This document shows, piece by piece, positions 25,408-33,928 of a stretch of DNA of 64,000 nt. The translations under genes were made by a program, and so were the position numbers. The stretch lies in assembly GCA_018238155.1 (NCBI GenBank), contig JABCTZ010000011.1, positions 62,001-126,000 of the forward strand, written 5' to 3'. The stretch comes from Candidatus Heimdallarchaeota archaeon (GTDB lineage Archaea; Asgardarchaeota; Heimdallarchaeia; JABLTI01). Every line of letters begins with the position of its first letter. Position 1 is the stretch's first letter. Below the pieces are notes generated by a model that did no database searches, was not told the DNA's origin, and was given only the letters and a program-made list of their open reading frames with translations.

Positions 25408-27735
25408 ATGTCTCGAGGAATTCTTGTAAAATCGGTTTTTGATTTGCCACCATCAGTGTGTAAAGTATCTGATTGCTATGTAGGCGATGACGAAGTTGGA
25501 TTAGAGAATATAGGAAAAAGTATCCAAGAGCTATTCTCACACAAGCTCTACTCTTATCAATTAGAAGCAATTAGAACTGTACTCAAAGGAAATGATTGTT
25601 TCCTTGCTGTTGGAACAGGTTCTGGAAAATCTGAAGCATTTTTATTCCCAATTTTGGAGGATATCGTTGCCGGAAAAATTAATTGTGCGATTATAATTTA
25701 TCCAACAAAACAACTAGCAGAGGATCAAGAACAACGCATTGCAAAATACTGCAATAAGATTCATGAAACGACCGGCAAAAGAATTACTTACAGTAGGTAC
25801 AATGGTGATTTAACTCGAAAGGAAATTGACTTTGTAGAAAAAAGTAAACCAAATATTATTCTTGCAACTATTGACAAATTATTTTATCGTTTCTTTAAGG
25901 AAGGCAATGAAGACTTTCTTGATTGGCTGCTCAATGCTGGTGCTTTCGTTGTTGATGAGATTCATGCCGGCTCAGGAGGATATTTAGATCATGTTCGAGA
26001 AATAATTTCAATCTTGAAAAAGATTAATCCAACTTTAAGAGTTATTCTTGCTTCCGCTACTGTAAAGGAAGTGGAAACTTTTCGCGATAAATTTCTCCCA
26101 TCAGCTCAAATAATTACAGGAAATGCTACAAGAGGTTCTGTTAGAGTGATGATTCTTCAGCCAGAGTCAATAGAAGATCTGCTTTTGGAAAAGATAGACC
26201 CCTATTTGTGCAAAGTAAAAGGAGTTTGCGTAATTTTTGTTGATGATATTCGAAAGGTAGGTGAGTTGGTTGCAAAATGTAATGAACTGTATAAGAAAAA
26301 AACAAACATACCTGATGAAATCCTAAGAATACATTCACCATTTGCTTGCATTAATAGTCAGTTAAATAGTCAAGAGAAAACATACGTTGTAAAAGGAGTT
26401 CATAATGGTACAATTAGGTTTGTGTTTACAACGTCCTTATTGGAACTGGGGATGGACATACCAAATATCGTTCATATAATAAATATTTCTTGGCCCATTA
26501 CGGGAGTTAATGGTCTATTGCAACGATTGGGGAGATTGCGATTTGTAGACCTTTCCGAGAAAAAGAATTTCTCATTAGTGCTAAATCCAGAAAGAACAAT
26601 TGATGAATATTACTTGAGCCATCCTGAAAAAATAGAAGAAATCATGATGAAAAACAAGACTGAACGAATATTATTTGACTCAAAATCATTGCAAAGAGCA
26701 CAAGCATTCGTTCTCTTAAGACTTGTTCTTGGTGTAACTAAAATTAAAGATATCTTATCCCTATGCACAGATGAGCTAGATAACGGAATTACACGAACCG
26801 CAATATCATTACTTTTCGCCAAAGGTTTGTTATCAACTGAAAATCATCACTTGCCGTTTCTGGAAAGAACCTTAATTATAGCAGAAAGAAATGAAGTTAA
26901 TGCTTTTATTCGAAAGCATCGTATTCGCTCAACTGAATACCAATGGGAAATAATACTGAAGAATTCCAAAAATCAAGAAGAAAAAATCGCTTCAATAGAT
27001 GAACGACGAATAATCTTTTCAGCTTTGCAAAGGAATTTGTTACATCTAGGAAGCAAAGGGAATGTTTTTCGAGTAAAAAGTTTGACTAATGAAAAAGTGT
27101 TCGTTGAAAAGCTAAATATCATCAAAACAAATATTGAACGAAACAAAGTAAAGCCACCAATTTTTATTATCGATGGTCAATCTAGAACGCAGCAATTTGA
27201 ACAGCTAAATATTAGATTTGGAAGGATGATCATTCGCTGGGAAACAAGTGAAATAAAGGAATATTCTCGAGATGGACAATTACTTGAAAACCAAATGAAA
27301 AAGTCAACTCAAGGAAATGACACATTAGTAGTTACTGATAATGAAAAGCGTCAAAATCACATTTGGGATGAAAAAACAAGTGGAGTGCTCATAGAATTTG
27401 TGAACATCTCAAAAGCTCTTACCAACAAACAAAAGAAACAATCACTAAGGCTATTTAGAGAATTACTGGTGAAAAGTATTGAGCTAGAGCTTCACATCTC
27501 AGAATCATCATTTCGCACATATTTGAATAATTTTGAAAACAAAATTGCTCTTTATGATCGAGGTGGGGAGCTGGGAAATGCTGAAGCAGTTTTCACACAA
27601 ATAAAACGAGTGCTAAAGCACATGCTCAGCTTATTGCTTGAGAATACAAACGACTCTATACTCCCTCTAGTTGGCAATATCTCGGAAAAATCAATAGAAA
27701 TAACCAAAAAAATGTTAGAGGAGATGGTAAAGTAA
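25408..27735 (+). CDS. Operon gene 7: SF2 DEAD/DEAH-type helicase (Lhr/YprA-like)
   Basis: The ATG follows GGAGGGATAAGG. Motifs: Q-like YSYQLEAI (49-56), Walker A GTGSGKS (69-75), Ia IIYPTKQLAEDQ, ATIDKL, DEIH (183-186), SAT (216-218), motif V FTTSLLELGMDIP and motif VI QRLGRLRF. The pattern is closest to Lhr- and YprA/MrfA-like SF2 enzymes that move on DNA. The usual DUF1998 cysteine cluster is not apparent. The C-terminal ~350 residues (winged-helix-like TRTAISLLFAKGLL, then strand-rich, then helical) are unassigned. It is probably the motor of the eight-gene system. It differs from the host Lhr encoded at 38.8-41.6 kb. Confidence 0.85.
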   Translation: MSRGILVKSVFDLPPSVCKVSDCYVGDDEVGLENIGKSIQELFSHKLYSYQLEAIRTVLKGNDCFLAVGTGSGKSEAFLFPILEDIVAGKINCAIIIYPTKQLAEDQEQRIAKYCNKIHETTGKRITYSRYNGDLTRKEIDFVEKSKPNIILATIDKLFYRFFKEGNEDFLDWLLNAGAFVVDEIHAGSGGYLDHVREIISILKKINPTLRVILASATVKEVETFRDKFLPSAQIITGNATRGSVRVMILQPESIEDLLLEKIDPYLCKVKGVCVIFVDDIRKVGELVAKCNELYKKKTNIPDEILRIHSPFACINSQLNSQEKTYVVKGVHNGTIRFVFTTSLLELGMDIPNIVHIINISWPITGVNGLLQRLGRLRFVDLSEKKNFSLVLNPERTIDEYYLSHPEKIEEIMMKNKTERILFDSKSLQRAQAFVLLRLVLGVTKIKDILSLCTDELDNGITRTAISLLFAKGLLSTENHHLPFLERTLIIAERNEVNAFIRKHRIRSTEYQWEIILKNSKNQEEKIASIDERRIIFSALQRNLLHLGSKGNVFRVKSLTNEKVFVEKLNIIKTNIERNKVKPPIFIIDGQSRTQQFEQLNIRFGRMIIRWETSEIKEYSRDGQLLENQMKKSTQGNDTLVVTDNEKRQNHIWDEKTSGVLIEFVNISKALTNKQKKQSLRLFRELLVKSIELELHISESSFRTYLNNFENKIALYDRGGELGNAEAVFTQIKRVLKHMLSLLLENTNDSILPLVGNISEKSIEITKKMLEEMVK

Positions 27736-27736
27736 A

Positions 27737-28408
27737 ATGCCTGATACAGTAATAATTGGTGATGTTCATCTTGGAGCAGATGGTTGTTTAAAGGAGGAAT
27801 TCAAAGAAGCACTGCTGAGCGTTGCAGAAGAAGTGGATCTAATTCTATTCAATGGTGACTTTATCGATAATTATGGAGAGAAGGGAAAAAAAGCTCTTGA
27901 ACAATTCTTAGAATGGATAGACAATAAAAGTTGGAAAGAAAAAATAGTCTTCATAACTGGTGGTATGGGTCACGAGGGAAATATTCTATTTGATTGTCCT
28001 ACAATTCAAATTTTGCCTTGGGCAATTTTAAACACAAAAGAAGGGCGAATTATTGTCTGTCATGGACATAATATTGGTCTGGTGAAAAAAGATGATGAGA
28101 CGTGGGTAGAAGCATCCTGTCGACTTAAGCAGCGCTTAGTGCGCAATGGTTCTGAGTTCTTGCCAGAGATTTTATCGACAGACAAGATTATTATCAGCCA
28201 CACTCATGTACCATTTTACAAAATGGATAATGGTATGTTTGCAACAGGGGGATGGCGAATAAAAGAGGACTGGTCTGAGGACTATATCAGAAGGAATGTT
28301 GGAGTGTTTATCATAATAGATGATGAAGATAGAGATGACCCAATAAAAATGAAAAGATGGTTAAATGATAAAAAGGGAAGAAAAATTGGTGGACCGGATG
28401 GAATTTGA
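27737..28408 (+). CDS. Operon gene 8: metallophosphoesterase (calcineurin-like, ICC/YfcE-type)
   Basis: It begins 1 nt after the helicase stop. Metal-site motifs: GDVHLG (Asp9, His11), NGDF (Asp41), a modified third motif GGMGHEGN (His79; the usual Asn is absent), CHGHN (His109, His111) and HTHVPF (His155, His157). The family includes archaeal phosphoesterases linked to Lhr helicases, and Mre11-like nucleases. Here the likely substrate is nucleic acid processed with the helicase. The last residues (GGPDGI) and TGA are encoded by the inverse complement of the tRNA-Ala CCA end and T-arm. The C-terminus is therefore shaped by the attachment site, and the gene overlaps the tRNA tail-to-tail. Confidence 0.85.
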   Translation: MPDTVIIGDVHLGADGCLKEEFKEALLSVAEEVDLILFNGDFIDNYGEKGKKALEQFLEWIDNKSWKEKIVFITGGMGHEGNILFDCPTIQILPWAILNTKEGRIIVCHGHNIGLVKKDDETWVEASCRLKQRLVRNGSEFLPEILSTDKIIISHTHVPFYKMDNGMFATGGWRIKEDWSEDYIRRNVGVFIIIDDEDRDDPIKMKRWLNDKKGRKIGGPDGI

Positions 28409-28494
28409 ATCCATGGCCTCCTCAATTTTTTTCTTATAGGACGCATCCTTTAAGATTGCAAATGAGGCGATCTACCAGTCTGATCTACCGGCCC
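28387..28494 (-). tRNA. tRNA-Ala (anticodon TGC) with ~31-nt intron and encoded CCA
   Basis: Acceptor GGGCCGG pairs with CCGGTCC including G3-U70, the alanine identity pair. D-stem is GATC/GATC with loop AGACTGGTA. Anticodon stem CCTCA/TGAGG carries loop TTTGCA plus T38, giving anticodon TGC. About 31 nt (from ATCTTAAAGG to the A7 run) interrupt between positions 37 and 38, the canonical archaeal intron site. T-stem ATGGA/TCCAT surrounds TTCAAAT. Discriminator A73 and CCA are in the DNA. Its 3' 29 nt are duplicated exactly at 3383-3411. It is the presumed insertion target of the island to its left. Confidence 0.9.
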
Positions 28495-28571
28495 TGTTAG
28501 TTATTTTTTTTGAGTATGTTTCTCTTTTTGAATCTTTGTATTAGGAAATTCTTTCTTCTTTTTCTTTCTTT

Positions 28572-29444
28572 TTACTTTGCATAAGTTACTATTATTAATA
28601 CATTTAGCAGTACATGTCCTACTGATACGCCAAAGATATTTTCTGTTTCCATTACTGTTATTCCTGTTAGCACTCCTGATACTATAATGAATATTATTGA
28701 ATTGCCCACTCCAATATAATTTTGCAACCAGAAGAATTCTTGTATATGTCCACCTAGCCAGGCAATATTTTGTAGAATGAATCCTAATATTTTCCCGCTT
28801 TTTATCTCCAGAGCTCCTTTAAACAGTTTCAGTGAACCTTTTGCTTGGCTAAATTGTATTTGTATGAATGCTTTTGAATAGAATTCGAAAACAAGGACAT
28901 TTATTGCAAAGAACGCTATTAGAGTCACCCACTCCCCTGGTCCAAAAAGAAAATAACTTATCTGATTTACATTTGTCAAATATTTTTGTGAAAGTAGTAT
29001 CCAAGGGTAAAATAGTCCTGCGTGCATTACACACCCTTGTATTAAGCTGCTTATGACTTTCTTTGTAGACATTCCTTTTTTCGTTGCCAAAAAGAAATAT
29101 TTTGCTTTGCCCGTTTTTATTTGAAAAACAGTTAAATAAATTATTGGGACCACTACAAAACAAATTAATGCTAAAAAAACATGAAAATAATATTCGCTTC
29201 CAAACATCTCAAAATGTCCAAGATATTCTACTGGAAAATAAATGGCTAAAGCAATTATTCCAACAATAATATTAGCGATCACTGCGTCTTTCAAGCTTAA
29301 CTCATTCGTTTTATCTCCCTCAAAATAAAATTCCATCACTCGAGTAGATTTTATTTGATGTGCAGTAACAGAAGTGTCTGTTTTTTTTTCCGACATTTGG
29401 TCTGTTCCTTTTTGACCCTTAGATATTTCTTCTGCTTTTGTCAT
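28572..29444 (-). CDS. CPBP-like (type II CAAX protease family) membrane protein
   Basis: After a ~45-residue polar N-terminus there are seven or eight hydrophobic helices. Late in the chain are FEFYSKAF, WLGGH and GHVLLN. These resemble the three CPBP motifs (EExxxR, FxxxH, HxxxN), with the second Glu and the Arg of motif 1 replaced. The family includes intramembrane CAAX proteases and bacteriocin-immunity proteins. With motif 1 altered, activity is uncertain. It lies just outside the island boundary, downstream of nothing obvious, with its own promoter in 29445-29829. Confidence 0.5.
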   Translation of the reverse strand: MTKAEEISKGQKGTDQMSEKKTDTSVTAHQIKSTRVMEFYFEGDKTNELSLKDAVIANIIVGIIALAIYFPVEYLGHFEMFGSEYYFHVFLALICFVVVPIIYLTVFQIKTGKAKYFFLATKKGMSTKKVISSLIQGCVMHAGLFYPWILLSQKYLTNVNQISYFLFGPGEWVTLIAFFAINVLVFEFYSKAFIQIQFSQAKGSLKLFKGALEIKSGKILGFILQNIAWLGGHIQEFFWLQNYIGVGNSIIFIIVSGVLTGITVMETENIFGVSVGHVLLNVLIIVTYAK

Positions 29445-29829
29445 AGAACAATTAACTACAATATGATTTAATTAAGCTTCCTTTTTCGAGTCATAATTCT
29501 CTATTGGCAAGAAGTGTTATTAAAAGCGAATATTGACTAATGTGTTTAATTTCTCTTTTTTCTTGCAATTGAAATAAATCTTGAAGGAATAATATATCCA
29601 AAAAACAAAATACTGGTAGGAAGAGAAATAGGTTTTGTTCCAGACGTGATGACATAATAACCAAAAAAATATAAGTACCATTGGAAATATTTCAATGTTG
29701 TTAAGTGATGTAGAAACACTCAGTACTACAATAAATGTTGATGTTTCTTTCACTGACATGAAACAGCTGACTTGGAGAGGATAATTGCCTTAAAGAAGAG
29801 CTGGTTTGAAGCAAAGGTTGAGAAGTTAA
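29445..29829. other. Divergent intergenic spacer
   Basis: This 385-nt A+T-rich region separates the CPBP-like gene (minus) and the EndoQ-like gene (plus) and must hold both promoters. A 79-codon minus-strand frame at 29520-29759 looks like low-complexity translation of A+T-rich DNA and was not accepted as a gene. Confidence 0.45.
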
Positions 29830-31212
29830 ATGTCTAACGAAAACTCATTTGATAGCACCCGCGGGATTATCTGCGATTTACATTGTCATTCTTCGTATGC
29901 TGGTGGCACTGGTAGTTTAGATTTACGTACTGCAGTAGAAAACATGCCAATGAAAGGCGTGCAATTAGTTGGTACAGGTGATTGTCTTTTTCAGCCATGG
30001 TTGAAAACTCTGAAAGAACAATTACATGATCCTGCTGAAACTGGTATTTTCGAATTGAAAGATGCTTCAGAGCAAGACAGAGCTACTAAATTTGTTCTCC
30101 AAACTGAATTAGCTTTTACTGCTCCTATCGGAGTAAATAGGAAAGTAGTTCATTGTGTTTTTCTCTGGCCAAGTTTTGATGTAGTTGATGAAGCAATTCA
30201 AGTGATAGAAAAAATGGGCGTAAAGAATTCTATGGGTCGTCCTTTTGTTACCAATAATTCTATCGAGGAAGTTGGCTCGAAAATTAATACCATGTTGGAC
30301 ATCGATCCGTTAGTAGAATTTTTCCCAGCACATATTTTAGTTCCTTTAGGGATTTATGGTCCAAAACCTTCCATAACACGTATGTCCGATTATTTTGGTG
30401 ATGCTGCAGAGCGAATCCATGCTTTTGAAACCGGATTAAGCGCCGATCCAACAATTACTGCTCTGATACCCGAATTAGATAAGCTTACTTTACTTTCAAA
30501 TAGTGATGCGCACTCTGCAGCTCTAAATCGCCTTGGAAGAGAATTAACGAGTTTAGATATGAAAAAAATGACTTTTGCAGAATTAATTGATACTATTAGA
30601 AACAATCGAGTTTGTTATACAGCTGAATTTCATCCTTCTGAAGGACGTTATTTCCTAACAGGACATAGAGCGGGTGTAAACAACCACAAGGCTGACGAGT
30701 ACTGTGTATTTTCTCCTGATACTGCACCCAAGGATATGATATGCCCGATTTGTGATTTAAGTTTGAAACCAGGCGTTCTTCAGAGAGCAATGGAATTAGC
30801 AAAAGCACAAGGCAGTGAAAGGGTCTATGGTACGATGTATGGTCCAAAAAGAAACTTTTACCGAATGGTTCCACTTGTAGAAATTATTGCAAATGGTATT
30901 GGAATCAAGAGCCCAAACACAAAAAGTGTAAGAAAAATTTACGAATTAATAATTGGAGCTATAGGCAATGAATGCAAATTATGGACCACTCCTCTTGCTG
31001 AACTAGAAGAGCTTCTCCAAAAATTAGTTGCTGAAAAAATAGCTAATGCAATCATTCAAGTGCGTCAAGGGAATTTTTGCTTCGCCCCACCAGGATTCGA
31101 TGGCAGCTATGGAGAACTAACTGTTGGAGCAACATCAGATTATTATGGAATTAAGATCATCAAAGGAGAAATAAAAAACAAAAAACAAAGAATCTTAGAT
31201 GATTTTAGCTAG
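29830..31212 (+). CDS. Endonuclease Q (EndoQ)-like PHP-domain DNA repair nuclease
   Basis: Residues ~15-300 form a PHP phosphoesterase domain: CDLHCHSSYAGGTGSLDL (first metal motif), GVQLVGTGDCLFQPWL (the TGD motif characteristic of EndoQ), LQTELAF, FPAHILVPLGIYG, and SNSDAHSA. A zinc-finger-like CPICDL (one CxxC) with a helical region follows. This order matches EndoQ, which nicks 5' of deaminated bases (uracil, hypoxanthine) and abasic sites in Thermococcales and some other lineages. The stop overlaps the convergent neighbour by 4 nt. A role in repair of deaminated DNA is well supported by family membership; the exact specificity is inferred. Confidence 0.85.
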   Translation: MSNENSFDSTRGIICDLHCHSSYAGGTGSLDLRTAVENMPMKGVQLVGTGDCLFQPWLKTLKEQLHDPAETGIFELKDASEQDRATKFVLQTELAFTAPIGVNRKVVHCVFLWPSFDVVDEAIQVIEKMGVKNSMGRPFVTNNSIEEVGSKINTMLDIDPLVEFFPAHILVPLGIYGPKPSITRMSDYFGDAAERIHAFETGLSADPTITALIPELDKLTLLSNSDAHSAALNRLGRELTSLDMKKMTFAELIDTIRNNRVCYTAEFHPSEGRYFLTGHRAGVNNHKADEYCVFSPDTAPKDMICPICDLSLKPGVLQRAMELAKAQGSERVYGTMYGPKRNFYRMVPLVEIIANGIGIKSPNTKSVRKIYELIIGAIGNECKLWTTPLAELEELLQKLVAEKIANAIIQVRQGNFCFAPPGFDGSYGELTVGATSDYYGIKIIKGEIKNKKQRILDDFS

Positions 31213-32579
31213 TGAATATTTTTACTTATCTTAGCTAAAATATTTGGTAATCGTAATAGATATCTCTCTGCTGCTGAGTTAGTTGAATCTAGTGCTACAA
31301 AAAGAACTGACTTTTCTTTAATCTTCAATATAAGAATTTCTTTTCCACCCATCGCTAATTTCACAAATTCATTTGGTTTTTTTGTTGCAGTAAGGTTTAG
31401 TAATTTATTTATCTGTAGTCCTAAAACAGATTGCATCCAATCATTGATATCTGAAGTTCTCCTGCTTACAAAGAATTTACTTTCCGGACAAATTACTCCA
31501 ACTAAGAAAATCTCTTTGTAAATATCCATCAAAGTATAGAGTTGATCTTCTTCTTTCTTCCATTTATTATCGTCATCACCAAATGATATTTTAGATGTTT
31601 GACGTTCTAGTTCACTTTTCTCGGATTCATTTTCTCCTTTAATTTCCCTCATTTCCATTGAAAGTTGACCAAGAATCTCATGTTCAGATGTGGTCTCCAA
31701 ATTTTGAAGAATCTTTATTCCAGAAGTATCCCGTCGTAAACCTTCACATCTATTCATCAATTTTGTAATAGTATTGGTTAACTTCTTTTCATTCGCTAGT
31801 CCTTTGATTACTTCAAAAACACAATAATAGTTGTCACTTTCACGGATAATAAAACGATAACTTTGAGTACTAACTTCTTCCAGAGTGCCTGGATCAAGAT
31901 TTTTCATCGATTTCTTAATGCCAATAATAAAATTAGAAAGTGTTTGGATATTGAAAATTGACTCTCCTCGATAAAATTCCGAATGAATCATTTGGTCGCT
32001 CTCTTTTGAAATGATAAATAACCCATCCACTCCTGCAAGTTTATCGACAATGTATTTGATATCTCTACTCTTTTTAATATCTGATTCGAGTTTCTTATGA
32101 GCGTCAATATATCGTGCTTCTTTGGTGCGGAGCTTTACTAATCTACGACCAAATTTCTCATATTCAGGTGTTTCAGTTAAATTTGAAATTAATAATGCGT
32201 TATCAATATCTGAATTACTTGCTCCCTCAAACCGAGAGATAATTTTCATAATAAAGGAATCGTAATTTTCTGTACTATTCTTTGTTTTTTCTATCCAAAT
32301 AACATAAAAGAATTTTTCACGTAATTCAAAAATAAAGCTGGAATTTGAAGTGACAATTGTTTTAATTTTCTCTGCACTAATAATTTCTGAGAGTGCTTGT
32401 AGACTTGAGAGAAGACCTGCTAGAAGGATTACATCTATTTTTTCTTCGGTTAAAAATTCGACATATTTTGGCAGCCCTGATTCTTCAATAACAACAAAAC
32501 CTCTAACAGAATTATAAAATTCCTCTGCTAATTGTGTATCTTCTGTTTCTTGAGAAGTCAAGATAACTTTTACCCCCAA
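31209..32579 (-). CDS. Large longin/roadblock-like protein, Asgard-type, function unknown
   Basis: The TTG start at 32579 is the only candidate. Residues 1-110 look like a receiver-like alpha/beta unit without the phosphoacceptor pattern. Residues ~170-280 read as a longin/roadblock fold (VDGLFIISKESDQMIHSEFY, then helices, then YRFIIRESDNYYCVFEVIKG). An acidic low-complexity hinge (~295-345) follows. The last ~110 residues repeat the motif (LVGVICPESKFFVSRRTSD, then EILILKIKEKSVLFVALD). Such double modules could scaffold small GTPases. It is convergent with EndoQ. No family name was recognised. Confidence 0.6.
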   Translation of the reverse strand: MGVKVILTSQETEDTQLAEEFYNSVRGFVVIEESGLPKYVEFLTEEKIDVILLAGLLSSLQALSEIISAEKIKTIVTSNSSFIFELREKFFYVIWIEKTKNSTENYDSFIMKIISRFEGASNSDIDNALLISNLTETPEYEKFGRRLVKLRTKEARYIDAHKKLESDIKKSRDIKYIVDKLAGVDGLFIISKESDQMIHSEFYRGESIFNIQTLSNFIIGIKKSMKNLDPGTLEEVSTQSYRFIIRESDNYYCVFEVIKGLANEKKLTNTITKLMNRCEGLRRDTSGIKILQNLETTSEHEILGQLSMEMREIKGENESEKSELERQTSKISFGDDDNKWKKEEDQLYTLMDIYKEIFLVGVICPESKFFVSRRTSDINDWMQSVLGLQINKLLNLTATKKPNEFVKLAMGGKEILILKIKEKSVLFVALDSTNSAAERYLLRLPNILAKISKNIH

Positions 32580-32790
32580 ATGATTCGTTGTAAATATTGA
32601 GTTGTAAAGACTTTTCTAACCAATACACCTTCAGTAGTCGATATTAAAAACTCAACCTTTGAGGCAAAAACTAGTGAAATGTTAGATTTAATTTTGATTA
32701 ATTTTCAATCAAAAAGAAAAAGCTTCATCATATTTATTAATTGAAATCTATTTCAATGTTACATGAACGGTATAAAGGACTATTTTTAAA

Positions 32791-33927
32791 ATGACCGGTA
32801 AAATTGACATCACCGAATTGCTGAAAAAGTGTGTCCAATGTGGTTCATGCATATTAATCTGCCCAATTTATAGAGCAACTGGCCAAGAGGTTTTTTCACC
32901 TCGAGGAAAGCTATACTATTTGAAATTAAAAGATGCCTTACCAGAGAAATTCGATGATGGAGAGTTAGCCAAGGATTATGCTTCCACTATTTTCACCTGT
33001 GCTTTTTGCGGACGCTGTGTTGAAACTTGTTCCTCCGAAGTAAAGTTAACAGATATCTTTAGGGAACAAAGAAAGGATACTGTAAAGCTCTTTCCTAAAT
33101 TAATGCAAATTGAAGAAAATATTAACGATGAAATGAATGTTTATGGGCTAGACAATGAAATGAGGTCAGAATCTTGGACTATGGAGCTCGAAGATGATTT
33201 CCCTGATATAGAGGATAAAATCTATAGTAAAGGTAAAACATCTGATATAGTCTTTTTCGTTGGTTGTTTAATGTCATTTAGAAGTAGACATACAAACGTA
33301 TTGAAATCCATTTTCAAAGTAATGAAGTATATAGATGAAGATTATCTTGTTCTTGGAGGAGAAGAATTCTGTTGTGGGCATCCACTTGATCTTCTTGGAA
33401 AAGTAGAGGAAGCAGATGAATTGAGGGCACACAACACAGAGGTCTTCAACAAAATAAAAGCAAAAACGATTGTTACAGATTGTCCTGGTTGTTTAGAAGC
33501 TTTAAGAGATCATCATAAAATCGATTCTTCTGTGAGAATTTTACATTTAACGGAATATTTTGATGAGAAAATCGATTCAGTTCCCAAGAAATTGAACATC
33601 AAACTCAAATATCATGATCCATGTGAATTATTTAGAAATAACAAAGTAATTCAAGCGCCTAGGAATTTAATGAAAAAGATAGGCATTGAAGTAATTGAAA
33701 TGGAACCATCTTGTTGTGGAGGTGGAGGAATGTTACGTGTTACAAATAATGAAATAGCACAAGATATTATTGATCAAAGGATAGTCAAAGAGAAACTCAA
33801 AGAGGAAGATATTTGTGTTGTGACTTGTTGTCCTTCCTGCCTCGAGCAATTTGAACAAAGTGGCATAACAACGTGGGACATCGTAGAACATCTTGCCCAA
33901 GCGATTTCAACTGAGGAGGAGAAATAA
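32791..33927 (+). CDS. GlcF/LutA-like Fe-S oxidoreductase with two CCG domains
   Basis: Two ferredoxin clusters occur near the N-terminus (CVQCGSCILICP and CAFCGRCVETCS). Two CCG-type cysteine-rich domains follow (EEFCCGHPLD with DCPGCLEAL; YHDPCELFR, EPSCCGGGGML and CCPSCLEQF), as in glycolate/lactate oxidase GlcF, HdrD/HdrB and LutA. The domain passes electrons from a flavoprotein to a quinone-like or thiol acceptor. The partner flavoprotein starts 1 nt downstream with a GGAGG site inside this gene's end, so the two form an oxidoreductase. Confidence 0.88.
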   Translation: MTGKIDITELLKKCVQCGSCILICPIYRATGQEVFSPRGKLYYLKLKDALPEKFDDGELAKDYASTIFTCAFCGRCVETCSSEVKLTDIFREQRKDTVKLFPKLMQIEENINDEMNVYGLDNEMRSESWTMELEDDFPDIEDKIYSKGKTSDIVFFVGCLMSFRSRHTNVLKSIFKVMKYIDEDYLVLGGEEFCCGHPLDLLGKVEEADELRAHNTEVFNKIKAKTIVTDCPGCLEALRDHHKIDSSVRILHLTEYFDEKIDSVPKKLNIKLKYHDPCELFRNNKVIQAPRNLMKKIGIEVIEMEPSCCGGGGMLRVTNNEIAQDIIDQRIVKEKLKEEDICVVTCCPSCLEQFEQSGITTWDIVEHLAQAISTEEEK

Positions 33928-33928
33928 A

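Noticed and set aside
3383-28494. Search for an integrase inside the island
   Set aside because: No protein shows the R...HxxR...Y tyrosine-recombinase pattern or a serine-recombinase N-terminus, so mobility is not claimed.
29520-29759. 79-codon ORF before EndoQ
   Set aside because: Aromatic-rich low-complexity translation, no ribosome site, and it lies over the expected promoters.
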